52,437 nt of DNA from a bacterium (GTDB lineage Bacteria; JACRDZ01; JAQUKH01), in contig JAQUKH010000001.1 in the NCBI GenBank assembly GCA_028719205.1, forward strand, positions 144,603-197,039. The letters run 5' to 3'. The notes under the pieces are model-generated. The model was not told the origin of the DNA. It searched no databases and worked only from the letters and a program-made list of their open reading frames with translations. The translations under genes were made by a program, and so were the position numbers. The first letter of the stretch is position 1, and every line of letters starts with the position of its first letter. Below are positions 33,536 to 43,038 of the stretch, in pieces.

Positions 33536-35293
33536 TTATACTTTATTGTCGGTTTTTATGCTTAATTCCTTTAATTGTTTTTCAGAAACCGTATCCGGCG
33601 CTCCTGTTAAAAGGCATGTTGCTTTTTGTGTCTTTGGAAAAGCAATAACTTCGCGTATATTTTCCGTTCCTATCAGGATCATGATCAGCCGGTCCAATCC
33701 AAAAGCAATTCCTCCATGAGGCGGAGCGCCAAACGCTAGAGCTTCAAGAAGAAATCCAAAACGCCCTTCTGCCTCTTCTTTACCGATCTTTAAAAGCTCA
33801 AACATTTTTTCCTGCATTTCCCTCTGGTGTATCCGAATACTTCCACCACCGATCTCATTGCCATTTAAAACCAGATCATAAGCACGCGCGGTAATCTCCC
33901 CCGGATCAATATTCAAATTCGCGCCTTCATTCGGAGAGGTAAAAGGATGATGCATAGCGACATAACGTTTATCTTCTTCACTGTATTCAAAAAGCGGGAA
34001 ATTAATGATCCACGCAAATTCATATTTTTTATTATCTATTAAATTAAGTTTGTTTGCCAAATAATTCCGTAAATGTCCCAATGACTGCCATACAATTTTA
34101 ACTTTATCCGCGACAAAAACCAGGAGATCGCCGTTTTCACCCTTCATCTCCGATTTTATTTTTTCTAAAATATCCGGCGTAAAAAATTTAGCAATGGGAG
34201 ACTTTATTTCATTATTTTCAATCTTTAACCAGGCTAATCCTTTTGCCCCGAAAATTTTTGCTTCTTCCGTTAACTTATCGATTTCCTGGCGCGAAAATCC
34301 GGCTCCGTTCGGGATTTTAATTCCACGAACAACTCCTTTTGAGTCAACTACTTTCTTAAATACCTCAAATTGGCTTAATTTAACAATATCAGATACTTCT
34401 ATGATCTCTAAATCAAAACGCAAATCGGGTTTATCTGAGCCATATTTTAAAATCGCGTCTTTATAATCTAAACGCCTTAAAGGAGTTTTTAACTCTCCTT
34501 TATTTAATTCTTTCCATATTGATTTAAACATTCCCTCGGTTAAATTCATAACATCTTCTTCACTTACAAAAGACATCTCAAGATCAACCTGAGTAAACTC
34601 AGGCTGCCTATCAGCCCTTAAATCCTCGTCACGGAAACATTTTACTATCTGATAATATCTTTCAAAACCTGAAATCATTAAAAGTTGTTTAAAAAGCTGT
34701 GGAGATTGAGGCAACGCGAAAAATTTCCCCGGACTCAAACGGCTGGGCACCAAAAAATCCCGCGCTCCCTCCGGCGTACTTTTGGTTAAAAACGGTGTTT
34801 CAATGTCGCAAAATCTTTCCTGATCCAGAAAATTTCGTATTGTTCTTCCCACCTTATGCCTTAACAAAATGTTCTTCTGCAAATCTCCTCTCCTGAGATC
34901 AAGAAACCTGTAACGCAGCCTTACATCCTCACCGACCTTATCACCTTCATTTAAAGCAAAAGGCAGCGGCAATGACCTGTTTAATATGTCTAATTTTTTT
35001 ACGATAATTTCAATTTTACCTGTAGGAAGGTTAACATTATCCGTTCCAGCCGGCCGGAATTTCACTTCACCTTCAATAGCCAGAACATATTCGTCACGTA
35101 TAACATTTGCTTCTTTATGGGATTTCTGGTCTATCTCAGAATTAAAAACAATTTGAGTAAGGCCATAACGGTCCCGCAAATCAATAAAAATCAATCCGCC
35201 ATGATCTCTGCGGCTGTTAACCCATCCCATTAAGATCACCTGTTTTCCAATATCACCTTCATTTAATTCTCCGCAATTATGTGTTCTTTTCAA
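33536..35293 (-). CDS. aspS: Aspartyl-tRNA synthetase, bacterial type, probably non-discriminating
   Basis: 585 residues with the N-terminal OB-fold (1-105), the class II core, and the GAD insertion of bacterial AspRS (about 285-420). Motif 2 is FRDEDLRADRQPEFTQVD, and motif 3 GLDRLIMIL is near the end. H31 (RRDHGG) and G83 (RPAGTDN) match residues reported for enzymes that also charge tRNA-Asn with Asp; E. coli's strict enzyme has Leu and Lys there. If so, Asn-tRNA would be made through GatCAB. It overlaps hisS by 4 bases. Confidence 0.95.
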   Translation of the reverse strand: MKRTHNCGELNEGDIGKQVILMGWVNSRRDHGGLIFIDLRDRYGLTQIVFNSEIDQKSHKEANVIRDEYVLAIEGEVKFRPAGTDNVNLPTGKIEIIVKKLDILNRSLPLPFALNEGDKVGEDVRLRYRFLDLRRGDLQKNILLRHKVGRTIRNFLDQERFCDIETPFLTKSTPEGARDFLVPSRLSPGKFFALPQSPQLFKQLLMISGFERYYQIVKCFRDEDLRADRQPEFTQVDLEMSFVSEEDVMNLTEGMFKSIWKELNKGELKTPLRRLDYKDAILKYGSDKPDLRFDLEIIEVSDIVKLSQFEVFKKVVDSKGVVRGIKIPNGAGFSRQEIDKLTEEAKIFGAKGLAWLKIENNEIKSPIAKFFTPDILEKIKSEMKGENGDLLVFVADKVKIVWQSLGHLRNYLANKLNLIDNKKYEFAWIINFPLFEYSEEDKRYVAMHHPFTSPNEGANLNIDPGEITARAYDLVLNGNEIGGGSIRIHQREMQEKMFELLKIGKEEAEGRFGFLLEALAFGAPPHGGIAFGLDRLIMILIGTENIREVIAFPKTQKATCLLTGAPDTVSEKQLKELSIKTDNKV

Positions 35294-36558
35294 GGCAATA
35301 CCTCCTTCTTAACTAGATCAAATAACTCTTCAAATTTTATTTCTCTCTGTACTCCGGTATTCATAGAACGCAATAAAACAATACCTTTTTCTAATTCCTG
35401 ATCACCTAAAATTATAACTCTTTTAGCTTTAAGTTTATCAGCTGTTTTTAACTGGCTTTTTAAAGATCTCTGTCTATGATCGATCTCACAACTGATCCCT
35501 GATTGACGGAATTTATTTGTTAATTCAAAAAGATATTCATAGGCTTTTTGGGATCCGACGGCAATATTATAAACTTCGAGGCTTGACATTTCTGGCCATT
35601 TTTTGCCGATACTGTCAAGCGCGAGAACAATTCTTTCGACACCCATAGCAAATCCGATACCGGGAATTTCATCTCCTCCCAGTTCATGGATCAGCTTATC
35701 ATACCTGCCTCCAGCGGCAATCGCGTTTTGTGATCCAAGCGATGAAAAAATGATCTCAAATGTTGTACGCGTATAATAATCCAGGCCGCGAACTAAACGC
35801 GGATTCATTTTATAATTTATCTTTAAAAGATCTAAATGCGCCTTTACCTCAGCTAAATGCGCCTGACAATCCGGACAGATCGCATCTGTAATTTTCGGAG
35901 CTTCGTTTAAAAAATTTTGACATTCAGGAATTTTGCAATCAAACATCCTTAATACATTTAAATTAAATCTTTCCTGGCAATCCGGGCAAAAGGCGGTAAC
36001 GTTCTTTGCTAATGCTTCCTTTAGAATATCTTTGTATTTCCCACGGCATTTCTCACAGCCCACGCTGTTTAGTTCAACCTGTATATTCTCAAGTCCCGCA
36101 AGTATAAAATAATTATACACCAGCGAAATTACCTCCGCGTCGAGGCTTGGTTCAGCGCTTCCGATCGCCTCAACACCGATTTGAGTATGTTGTCTATACC
36201 TGCCAGCCTGGGGCCTTTCATAACGGAACATAGGCCCTGTATAAAAAAGTTTTGTAATTGAATTATCCGCAAGATTATGTTCAAGGAAAGCCCTCATGAC
36301 ACCGGCAGTTCCTTCCGGCCTGAGGCATAATTTTCTGCCCTTGCGGTCATCAAAAACATACATTTCCTTTCGTACGATATCCGTGCCCTGCCCGATTCCG
36401 CGGACAAACAAAGATATTTCCTCAAAAATAGGCGTTCTTATTTCTTTATAACCATACAAAGAAAATATTTCCCGCGCTTTATTCTCTAAAAACTGCCATT
36501 TATTAACTTCATGAGGAAGTATATCTTTAGTACCTCTTACAGCTTTAATTTTTTCCAT
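35290..36558 (-). CDS. hisS: Histidyl-tRNA synthetase
   Basis: 422 residues, normal length. Motif 1 region (IRTPIFEEISLFVRGIG), motif 2 (MFRYERPQAGRYRQHTQIG) and the histidine A loop LVRGLDYYTRTTFE are present, followed by the C-terminal anticodon domain. An insertion at about 165-235 has several cysteine pairs (CEKC, CPDC, CPDC), seen in many HisRS sequences and possibly zinc-binding. It charges tRNA-His. The order hisS-aspS is common. Confidence 0.97.
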   Translation of the reverse strand: MEKIKAVRGTKDILPHEVNKWQFLENKAREIFSLYGYKEIRTPIFEEISLFVRGIGQGTDIVRKEMYVFDDRKGRKLCLRPEGTAGVMRAFLEHNLADNSITKLFYTGPMFRYERPQAGRYRQHTQIGVEAIGSAEPSLDAEVISLVYNYFILAGLENIQVELNSVGCEKCRGKYKDILKEALAKNVTAFCPDCQERFNLNVLRMFDCKIPECQNFLNEAPKITDAICPDCQAHLAEVKAHLDLLKINYKMNPRLVRGLDYYTRTTFEIIFSSLGSQNAIAAGGRYDKLIHELGGDEIPGIGFAMGVERIVLALDSIGKKWPEMSSLEVYNIAVGSQKAYEYLFELTNKFRQSGISCEIDHRQRSLKSQLKTADKLKAKRVIILGDQELEKGIVLLRSMNTGVQREIKFEELFDLVKKEVLP

Positions 36559-36916
36559 AATTTTTTAAATTCTTTTTTAAATTACTAAATATCAGAACCG
36601 CAGAAATTACGCCTAAGGAATCTGCTAAAAAATCAGCCCAATCACAACATCTTCCTGGAACAAAATATTGATGGATCTCATCAAGCCCGCCATAAAATAT
36701 TGAAAATAATATAGCGTAAAGCTCTGTTCGTTTTCTATTATAACTCTCAATTGAATTAAAAACTAAATATCCAAGTAATCCAAATTCAAAAAAATGTATT
36801 ACTTTATCAAATTCGGGGATAGGAGGCAATTTAACAGGTTGAGACAGAGAAGAAATATAAAAAATCAGGAATAGATAAAGAACTGTTATAATCCGAAAGA
36901 GAGGCCTTTTAGTCAT
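36545..36916 (-). CDS. VanZ family membrane protein
   Basis: 123 residues with four predicted helices (about 8-25, 43-55, 65-80, 95-115). The family signature is clear: FDKVIHFFEFGLLGYL and GGLDEIHQYFVPGR, then DWADFLADSLG. VanZ proteins are small membrane proteins; one example gives low-level teicoplanin resistance, but most have no known role. It overlaps hisS by 14 bases and the propeller lipoprotein gene by 4. Confidence 0.88.
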   Translation of the reverse strand: MTKRPLFRIITVLYLFLIFYISSLSQPVKLPPIPEFDKVIHFFEFGLLGYLVFNSIESYNRKRTELYAILFSIFYGGLDEIHQYFVPGRCCDWADFLADSLGVISAVLIFSNLKKNLKNYGKN

Positions 36917-37803
36917 TTAGATACCGTTAAACCTGAATCTGTTCCTAACAACAAAATATCTTTAGAGTCTTTGTAAATAGTATTGATCGCATTGTTTTTT
37001 AATCCCGGATTTAGTTCCTGCCATTTATTGTTCTTTATCGTTTGTATTTCCCCCGACCTCGTCCCAACCATCAAAGAACCATTTTTATCTAAATAAACCG
37101 ATGAAACCTGATCATCCTTTAATTTACTATTTCCAGTATTATAGATTATCCATATATGATTGTTATACTTAAACAGGCCTTTATTTGTAGCCAACCATAA
37201 ATTATCATAATCATCTATCAGAATATTATTTATTTCAAAATCCTCTAAATCGCTGGTGTCAAGTTTCAATTCCTCTAAAATGTCATTTTTAATAAAGTAA
37301 ATGCCGGACTTTGCGCCGATCCAAATATCCCCTGAAGCAGAAAAAACAATACTATTTACATCCCAAACAGGATAAGTCTTAAATTTGTCACCATTATACA
37401 TAACAAGTAAATCATTATTACGTCCGATCCACAAATTATCATTTTTATCAACCGCTAAACTTTGTATGTAAGAATCTTCTCTCCCCATTCCGAACGGCGT
37501 AATAATTTTTTCTTCATTTCCGATATTGAGACAAACTACATTTTTCCCTATTCCAAAATAAATATTTTTTTTAGCGTCTTCTGCTATTCCTGTTACCTTC
37601 TCACCTTTTTTAATATTTTTTGCGTCATTATATTTTTCATCCTTTATCCTATAAATACCGCCGGATGTAGCGATCCATAAATCATTCATTGAACTGGAAT
37701 ATATAAAATTTATCTTATCCTTTAGTAATACTTTCTGTTCACAGCTTACCGAGCTTACCAAAACCATCATAATAAATATTTGTAATATTATTTTATTTTT
37801 CAT
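36913..37803 (-). CDS. Beta-propeller lipoprotein of the two-component-regulator type
   Basis: 296 residues with a lipobox VSSVSC (Cys21). The mature part is a single propeller of about seven repeats with the pattern DLWIATSGGIYRI, NLWIGRNNDLLVM, DIWIGAKSGIYFI, NLWLATNKGLFKY and SLMVGTRSGEIQT. Such repeats are usually sensor propellers in hybrid kinases; here no kinase follows. It is probably periplasmic. It lies 5 bases after the HEAT gene and overlaps the VanZ gene by 4. Confidence 0.85.
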   Translation of the reverse strand: MKNKIILQIFIMMVLVSSVSCEQKVLLKDKINFIYSSSMNDLWIATSGGIYRIKDEKYNDAKNIKKGEKVTGIAEDAKKNIYFGIGKNVVCLNIGNEEKIITPFGMGREDSYIQSLAVDKNDNLWIGRNNDLLVMYNGDKFKTYPVWDVNSIVFSASGDIWIGAKSGIYFIKNDILEELKLDTSDLEDFEINNILIDDYDNLWLATNKGLFKYNNHIWIIYNTGNSKLKDDQVSSVYLDKNGSLMVGTRSGEIQTIKNNKWQELNPGLKNNAINTIYKDSKDILLLGTDSGLTVSK

Positions 37804-37808
37804 AAATT

Positions 37809-39599
37809 TTATTCACCAATCATTTTTAGCGCTTTTTCTATTTCAACTTTTATTTTTTCATTTTGAATTGACGCTAATTTGCTCTTTAAAGAAGAAATTG
37901 CCGATTTATCCCTGATCTCTCCCAAAGAACGAATTATCCCGATTAAAGTAATTTCCTTTGAATTATCAAGGTTTTTAATCAACTCAGGAACTGACACAGT
38001 TCCTAAATCACGCAGGGCATAAATTGCCCTATATCTCAACGCTGAGTCTTCAGATCCTAAAACCTCGATCAAGGATGGTATTACTTCTTTATGTTTTAGT
38101 TTCACAAGCACATAAGCAATATTCATTTTGCTCCATAGGTCCTCAACGCTCAGTTCTTTTATTAATTCAGGCAAATTATTCTCTCCAAACTCAATAAGTA
38201 TTTCAGTCGCGGTTGCAGTCTGCAGATCATCCTGATCTTCTTTTAAAACATTTATTAACGCGGGAACCGTTTGTTTACCTATCTGTAACAACATTTTCTT
38301 ACTTTCATCCTTACTATTCTTATCTTTTAATCCATCTACCAAAGTTTCAATTGAAAGAGGGGTTCTTTTTACTATAATAGCCCTGATTCTTTCCCTAAAC
38401 GGATCAAGCCCTTTTTCCTCCTTTATTAAAGCATCTAAAAGGGTCTTATCAACATTTTTATCTTTAAGCCTTATCATTATATCTTCCGCGTCATAAGAAA
38501 AGTCTTTAACGGCAAATAATCTTAATAAAAAAAGAAAATTTCCACCGCCTAAATTAACCAAAGCATCTTTATAATAACCTCTTATGTTTATATCATCAGC
38601 CTTTATTAACCTGTTTAATATTTCAGTCGCGTAATAATCTCTCGGTTCCATTTTAGTCGTTAAGTGATTTCTTACTTTTTCTGAAGGATCAGTTATATTA
38701 TCTAAAAGAAAAACTTTAAGATCATCTGACTTTTGGCTGCAAAGAATGTCAATTATCACGATTTTTTTGTTTTCATCCTTGGATTCTTTCCAAACACTGT
38801 TTAAATTATCCGCCACTACACAACTATCAGGATAATTACATAAAAAATTAGTTATTTCTTCCTCCAACCTGCCGCCGGCCGTCTTAAATAACTCTACGGC
38901 TGATATTACAGCATCCTCTTTTCTTTCATTGATCATTTCCTTAGCTAAAAGGTTAACCGGTTCAATCACGCTAGCGGACAACTTTACGATCTCCATTAAA
39001 GCTTCTTTAGTATTCGCATTAATTATTTCCTCTGTAATTATTTTTGCCGTAATATAATTTTTTTCATCTTTTTCCTGAAGGTTTAAAAACAAAGGCTCAA
39101 TTAATTTAACACCTAAAAGCGGCATTTGTTTTACTAAAATTTTATTTTCAGGAAATTGGTTTAAATAATTTATTAACGGCCTGATAACTTCTTTATCGTC
39201 TGTTTTAACAAGGGCAATAATGGCTTCGTTGTTTATATCTATTTTTTCAGAAGGATTTAAACACTCCGATAGAAAAACTATATTATCATTTAACCTCATT
39301 TCTCCCAAGGCATAAATAATGTTTCTTTTTGCCTCGTAAGAGCTGCCGGCGTAAATATTTTTAAGATCGGCACTTGCGGATACCTTATCTAAACCGGCAA
39401 GCACATAAATAGCCGCGATCTTATATTCATCATTCTCATCAGTAAGATATTTTTTTACAGAGTTATAGTCTTTAGAATTTTTCATTTCAGAAAGCACCGC
39501 AGCTGCATTATTATGGAATGTAATATCAGACTTTGCGCTGATCGAACTAAATGAAAATATTATTGTAACTACTAATAGTATTAACGTTTTTCTTTTCAT
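37809..39599 (-). CDS. Exported HEAT-repeat protein
   Basis: 596 residues. Signal peptide (about 1-22) and then HEAT-type helical repeats throughout, the clearest in the last third (VPALINVLKE, LPELIKELS, IPSLIEVLGSEDSALRYRA and VPELIKNLDNSKE). HEAT solenoids are protein-binding scaffolds. This one would act outside the cytoplasmic membrane; no enzymatic domain is visible. It shares repeat style with the smaller membrane-anchored HEAT protein at 46347-47276. Confidence 0.82.
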   Translation of the reverse strand: MKRKTLILLVVTIIFSFSSISAKSDITFHNNAAAVLSEMKNSKDYNSVKKYLTDENDEYKIAAIYVLAGLDKVSASADLKNIYAGSSYEAKRNIIYALGEMRLNDNIVFLSECLNPSEKIDINNEAIIALVKTDDKEVIRPLINYLNQFPENKILVKQMPLLGVKLIEPLFLNLQEKDEKNYITAKIITEEIINANTKEALMEIVKLSASVIEPVNLLAKEMINERKEDAVISAVELFKTAGGRLEEEITNFLCNYPDSCVVADNLNSVWKESKDENKKIVIIDILCSQKSDDLKVFLLDNITDPSEKVRNHLTTKMEPRDYYATEILNRLIKADDINIRGYYKDALVNLGGGNFLFLLRLFAVKDFSYDAEDIMIRLKDKNVDKTLLDALIKEEKGLDPFRERIRAIIVKRTPLSIETLVDGLKDKNSKDESKKMLLQIGKQTVPALINVLKEDQDDLQTATATEILIEFGENNLPELIKELSVEDLWSKMNIAYVLVKLKHKEVIPSLIEVLGSEDSALRYRAIYALRDLGTVSVPELIKNLDNSKEITLIGIIRSLGEIRDKSAISSLKSKLASIQNEKIKVEIEKALKMIGE

Positions 39600-39608
39600 A
39601 TTTTTATT

Positions 39609-40190
39609 TTATTTTTTTACAACCGGGGCCGGTTTTTGATCCTTTACCTCAACAGGGAATATTGGTTGTGTAAGTTCTATTTTTTCTTTAATCTTCGGGA
39701 TTTCTGCTTTAGCCAGCGCGATCCATTTACTTCTTTGGGTAAGAGAATAATCCTTTGGGACATGGACATTTTCAATATTATTTGTCTTTATACTTCTAAC
39801 CTGATCTTCAGTCAAGGGAATATATGAATCTGCTATCATTTCTTTAGGATTATGCCTGGCAGGTTCAGCCTCGCGTATTCCATCAGGATAAATTGGATCG
39901 CCCAGTATCATCCCGGCTTCCAAGTCACTTGCGGGAAATTTTTTCACGGTATAAGAGGTAAGTATCTGCTCTACTGTTTCCTGAGCCCATAAAGCCTGTT
40001 TATAATAATCAAAAGCCTTTGGAATATCTCCTTTATTTTCCCATTCAACACCCATAGCGTAATATTCCCTGCCTTCATTATATGCCTCTTTCGCGCGCGC
40101 AAGGACCTCAAATACTGTCATGGCAATAGTAATAAGATAAACAACAAAAATTATCAATAACGCTTTAAATATTTTTTTAGGTGTTAACAT
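39609..40190 (-). CDS. Membrane-anchored protein with a HD-GYP-associated-like domain
   Basis: 193 residues. One membrane helix (about 8-27), a TPR-like hairpin (about 33-72), and a region about 82-145 resembling the N-terminal domain of HD-GYP proteins: FPASDLEAGMILGDPIYPDG then YIPLTEDQVRSIKTNNIENV. The C-terminus is proline- and lysine-rich. The catalytic HD-GYP domain is absent. The start overlaps the Zn-peptidase stop by one base (TAATG). It may be a sensor or scaffold; the role is unknown. Confidence 0.68.
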   Translation of the reverse strand: MLTPKKIFKALLIIFVVYLITIAMTVFEVLARAKEAYNEGREYYAMGVEWENKGDIPKAFDYYKQALWAQETVEQILTSYTVKKFPASDLEAGMILGDPIYPDGIREAEPARHNPKEMIADSYIPLTEDQVRSIKTNNIENVHVPKDYSLTQRSKWIALAKAEIPKIKEKIELTQPIFPVEVKDQKPAPVVKK

Positions 40191-40873
40191 TAATCTCTCC
40201 TATTCCTTAAAATTAATAATCTTATTAATTGCATTGCGGCCATAGCAGTTGCCGCGACATAAGTGAGAGCGGCCGCGTTCAAAACTTTACGGCTTCCTTC
40301 CAATTCTTCGTCAGATAAAAATTTATTTCCCTGTAAATTTGCCAATGCCAAACGGCTTGCGTTAAATTCAACCGGCAGCGTAATTATATGAAACAACACA
40401 GCTAAACTAAAAAGCAATATTCCAATATCCATCAATATTCCCGCTGATCTAAAGAAGAAACCGATAAAAAACAGAGGAATAGCCAGTTGAGAGCCTATAT
40501 TTGCCGCCGGGACAATTGATGAACGGATTTGCATCGGGAAATAACCGTTTCTGTCCTGAATCGCATGCCCGACTTCATGAGCCGCAATTCCAAGCGCGGA
40601 TAAAGAATTGCTGTTATAAACCTCATATGAAAGCTTTAATTTTTTGCTTCGCGGGTCATAATGATCTGTTAAAACTCCGGGCTGCACTTCAACACTGACA
40701 GATAAGCCGTTGTTGACAATCATCTGTTTAGCGGCATCCGCTCCTGACATACCACGCGACGACTTTATTTTTGCGTATTTTTCATATGTTGATTTCACTT
40801 TAAATTGCGCGTAAAAAGCAAAAGCAAGCGCAGGCAGCAAAAATATCATTGATGGATCAAAAAATGGAAACAT
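40190..40873 (-). CDS. Membrane zinc metallopeptidase, YugP family
   Basis: 227 residues, typical of the family. An N-terminal helix (about 8-22) precedes the zinc motif H99-E-V-G-H103 in AAHEVGHAIQDRNGY. Further helices follow at about 120-165 and 195-220, and NASRLALANL lies in the loop. Its substrate is unknown; the family is thought to cleave membrane proteins. The ribosome-binding site AAGGAG, 10 bases before the ATG, is good. It is the first gene of the unit running to aspS. Confidence 0.9.
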   Translation of the reverse strand: MFPFFDPSMIFLLPALAFAFYAQFKVKSTYEKYAKIKSSRGMSGADAAKQMIVNNGLSVSVEVQPGVLTDHYDPRSKKLKLSYEVYNSNSLSALGIAAHEVGHAIQDRNGYFPMQIRSSIVPAANIGSQLAIPLFFIGFFFRSAGILMDIGILLFSLAVLFHIITLPVEFNASRLALANLQGNKFLSDEELEGSRKVLNAAALTYVAATAMAAMQLIRLLILRNRRD

Positions 40874-40913
40874 TCTGAAATCACTCCTTCTTTACTTTTG
40901 TTTTGGAATATGT

Positions 40914-40941
40914 ATTATATCAAAATATTTATTAAAAGCAA
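40914..40941 (-). promoter_or_regulatory. Promoter for the Zn-peptidase to aspS unit
   Basis: The minus strand reads TTGCTT, 16 bases, TATAAT. It implies a leader of about 30 bases carrying a clear AAGGAG site. Confidence 0.6.
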
Positions 40942-40943
40942 AT

Positions 40944-43037
40944 TTATTTTCCAAAATTCATCGCAAGTAAAGCCAGGTCATTCCCGTCAATTATCAGATC
41001 TTCATTTAAATCCGCGTAAAGATTCCAATTGGAATTTTGAGGATTAGATCCGAAAGCTTTTGCCATATCATATAAATCATGGCCGTCAACACGGTCGGCC
41101 GAACCCGAAGAAACCGTATCAATATTACCCATAGGCTTGCTCAAATATTTAAGCCCGATAGCCATAACCGCTTCAGCAATTGCTCCATCACTATAAGTGA
41201 CCTTGACCTTGACATTATATGTACCTATTATATTATAGGTGAAGTTTAGGGTCTTAACGGTTGTTGTTGTCTCATATTTATCATCCCCATTAAAATCCCA
41301 TTCGTATTTAATAATATCGCCGTCTAAAGCTGTTGTATCAGCGGTAAAATTCACTAACCAGGGTGAATGGGATAAAATTTCGGCTGTAAGTTTTACTACC
41401 GGCTGTTGAACAAGTGAAATTTTCGCGGTCATGATATCGCCATAATTCGAAACACCGGTAATCGCGATCCTGGTATGAGTATTATTTTTTAATCTGGAAC
41501 CGGGGATTGTATCATTAGTAAAATCCGAATTATTTCCTGAAAAGAAAAACATATTCTTATCGAGAGGAGTTTGTTCGGTATCCAACTGACTGAAGCCTAA
41601 AATACCTTCATCGGCCTCTTCAACATCCACACCTTTATCGTTCACATCAGCATTAACATCGTTAAAGTTGAAGTTCGAAGACGTAAGTTTTGAATTATCA
41701 ATATGATAAATAACCACTCCTCCGTGGCCTGATGCCTCTTCAAAACGCTGGAAGCCCATGTCATATCCTGAAAACTGCCGGTTTTCCAAAAGAAAATATT
41801 GATCCGGATCTGATGTGTTAACCCGGAAAACAGATGAACCATCACTGTCAGTCTTTGGAAGCGTAATATCCTGTCCGGAATCTATTGTTGTTACTTTCCC
41901 CCATGAAAGATATTCTTTACTCCATGCTGATAATTGTGTAGGCATAGACCCGTGAAATTCTCCTGTTTTTGATGCCCAGCTGCCATTTCCCATTAAATCA
42001 AAAAATCCTACGCCATAAGAATCCCCGTTTCCAGGATTGGTATCGTATAAATCCGGCAGTGAAAAAATTAAATGTCCGAGTTCATGCGCCATTATTCCGA
42101 TAGTAGCAAGGTGATCTCCGTGCCTTTCGCCTATTTCACAATAGTCCTCTATCGTTATCGTACTATCAACTATCGGATAACCTACCGAAAACATAGACCA
42201 TCGATGGCCCCAGATTGATGGTGCAGCAGGACCCGCGGAACGTTCATATCCCGCGACAATAATTATAATTGAAAGCTCATCAGTAGAAATAGTACTATCC
42301 TTATTGTAATCGTACGATGCATAGTTAATATATGGATCTGCTAGTGTAATCGCGTCTTTGGCAATCTGTTGATTCGTAGAATCAGAAATAACATCAGTAG
42401 AATCACCTGTATTTGGATGTTTGTAAGGCAAATGCAGCCACCCAATTATACCGTCATCTGTTACCCCGGAGGTTTCAGACGCAGGACTAATGGATACCGC
42501 GGAATATGACACTTTTTGATAATAGTCCGAAACACTGCTGGTTTCTCCAAAAAATAAAGGTTGAATATCCAACGGGTCATATGTTCCGGCAGTATCTAAA
42601 AAATCAACACAGATAACTAATAGCTTTCTGTCTCCCGCAACCGGATTACTTTCGGTTAAACTATTTCTCGAACCAAAATCGATATTACCATTTCTATATT
42701 TAATTGATTCTTTCTTAACAGACTGGTATGAATTCAAACCTTTGGGTATATTAAATTTAGAAGGCTCTACTTCCCCGACAACCAGCCTTGAAACATTATC
42801 GGACTGATAATATTCCCAATTGCCGTTAGCCGCGTTTTTGTAAATTCCATAACCTTCTTTTGTTGTGATCCAATTATACCTTTCATCACCATGAAGCCTT
42901 GCTTTAAAAGTTTTCCCGGAAGGTTGCTTTAATATAATAAGGTTATTATCAGCCGGCCCGGCATTTGCTTTTAAGGATAAACCTAATAATAGAAATATCG
43001 ACAAAAACAAAATTTGCCTGTTCATCATTATTTTCAT
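40944..43037 (-). CDS. Secreted M6 family metalloprotease with PKD domain and C-terminal dockerin
   Basis: 697 residues: signal peptide (about 1-26), peptidase M6 domain (about 130-450), beta region, PKD domain (about 555-630, IIKYEWDFNGDDKYET) and C-terminal dockerin (about 645-697). The zinc motif is H318-E-L-G-H322 followed by PDLYD, and SYGVGFFDLMG is the Met-turn. Residues 243-254 form an EF-hand-like loop, DYNKDSTISTDE. The last dockerin loop, DLNEDLIIDGND, keeps all calcium ligands; the first (SADRVDGHDL) is degenerate. It starts one base after the cohesin gene; an AGGA site favours the ATG three codons in. It is probably docked at the surface by the cohesin lipoprotein. Confidence 0.9.
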   Translation of the reverse strand: MKIMMNRQILFLSIFLLLGLSLKANAGPADNNLIILKQPSGKTFKARLHGDERYNWITTKEGYGIYKNAANGNWEYYQSDNVSRLVVGEVEPSKFNIPKGLNSYQSVKKESIKYRNGNIDFGSRNSLTESNPVAGDRKLLVICVDFLDTAGTYDPLDIQPLFFGETSSVSDYYQKVSYSAVSISPASETSGVTDDGIIGWLHLPYKHPNTGDSTDVISDSTNQQIAKDAITLADPYINYASYDYNKDSTISTDELSIIIIVAGYERSAGPAAPSIWGHRWSMFSVGYPIVDSTITIEDYCEIGERHGDHLATIGIMAHELGHLIFSLPDLYDTNPGNGDSYGVGFFDLMGNGSWASKTGEFHGSMPTQLSAWSKEYLSWGKVTTIDSGQDITLPKTDSDGSSVFRVNTSDPDQYFLLENRQFSGYDMGFQRFEEASGHGGVVIYHIDNSKLTSSNFNFNDVNADVNDKGVDVEEADEGILGFSQLDTEQTPLDKNMFFFSGNNSDFTNDTIPGSRLKNNTHTRIAITGVSNYGDIMTAKISLVQQPVVKLTAEILSHSPWLVNFTADTTALDGDIIKYEWDFNGDDKYETTTTVKTLNFTYNIIGTYNVKVKVTYSDGAIAEAVMAIGLKYLSKPMGNIDTVSSGSADRVDGHDLYDMAKAFGSNPQNSNWNLYADLNEDLIIDGNDLALLAMNFGK

Positions 43038-43038
43038 C

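Noticed and set aside
41642-41845. Second minus-strand frame inside the M6 protease gene
   Set aside because: The protease frame continues unbroken with clear PKD and dockerin domains, so this is a frame shadow.
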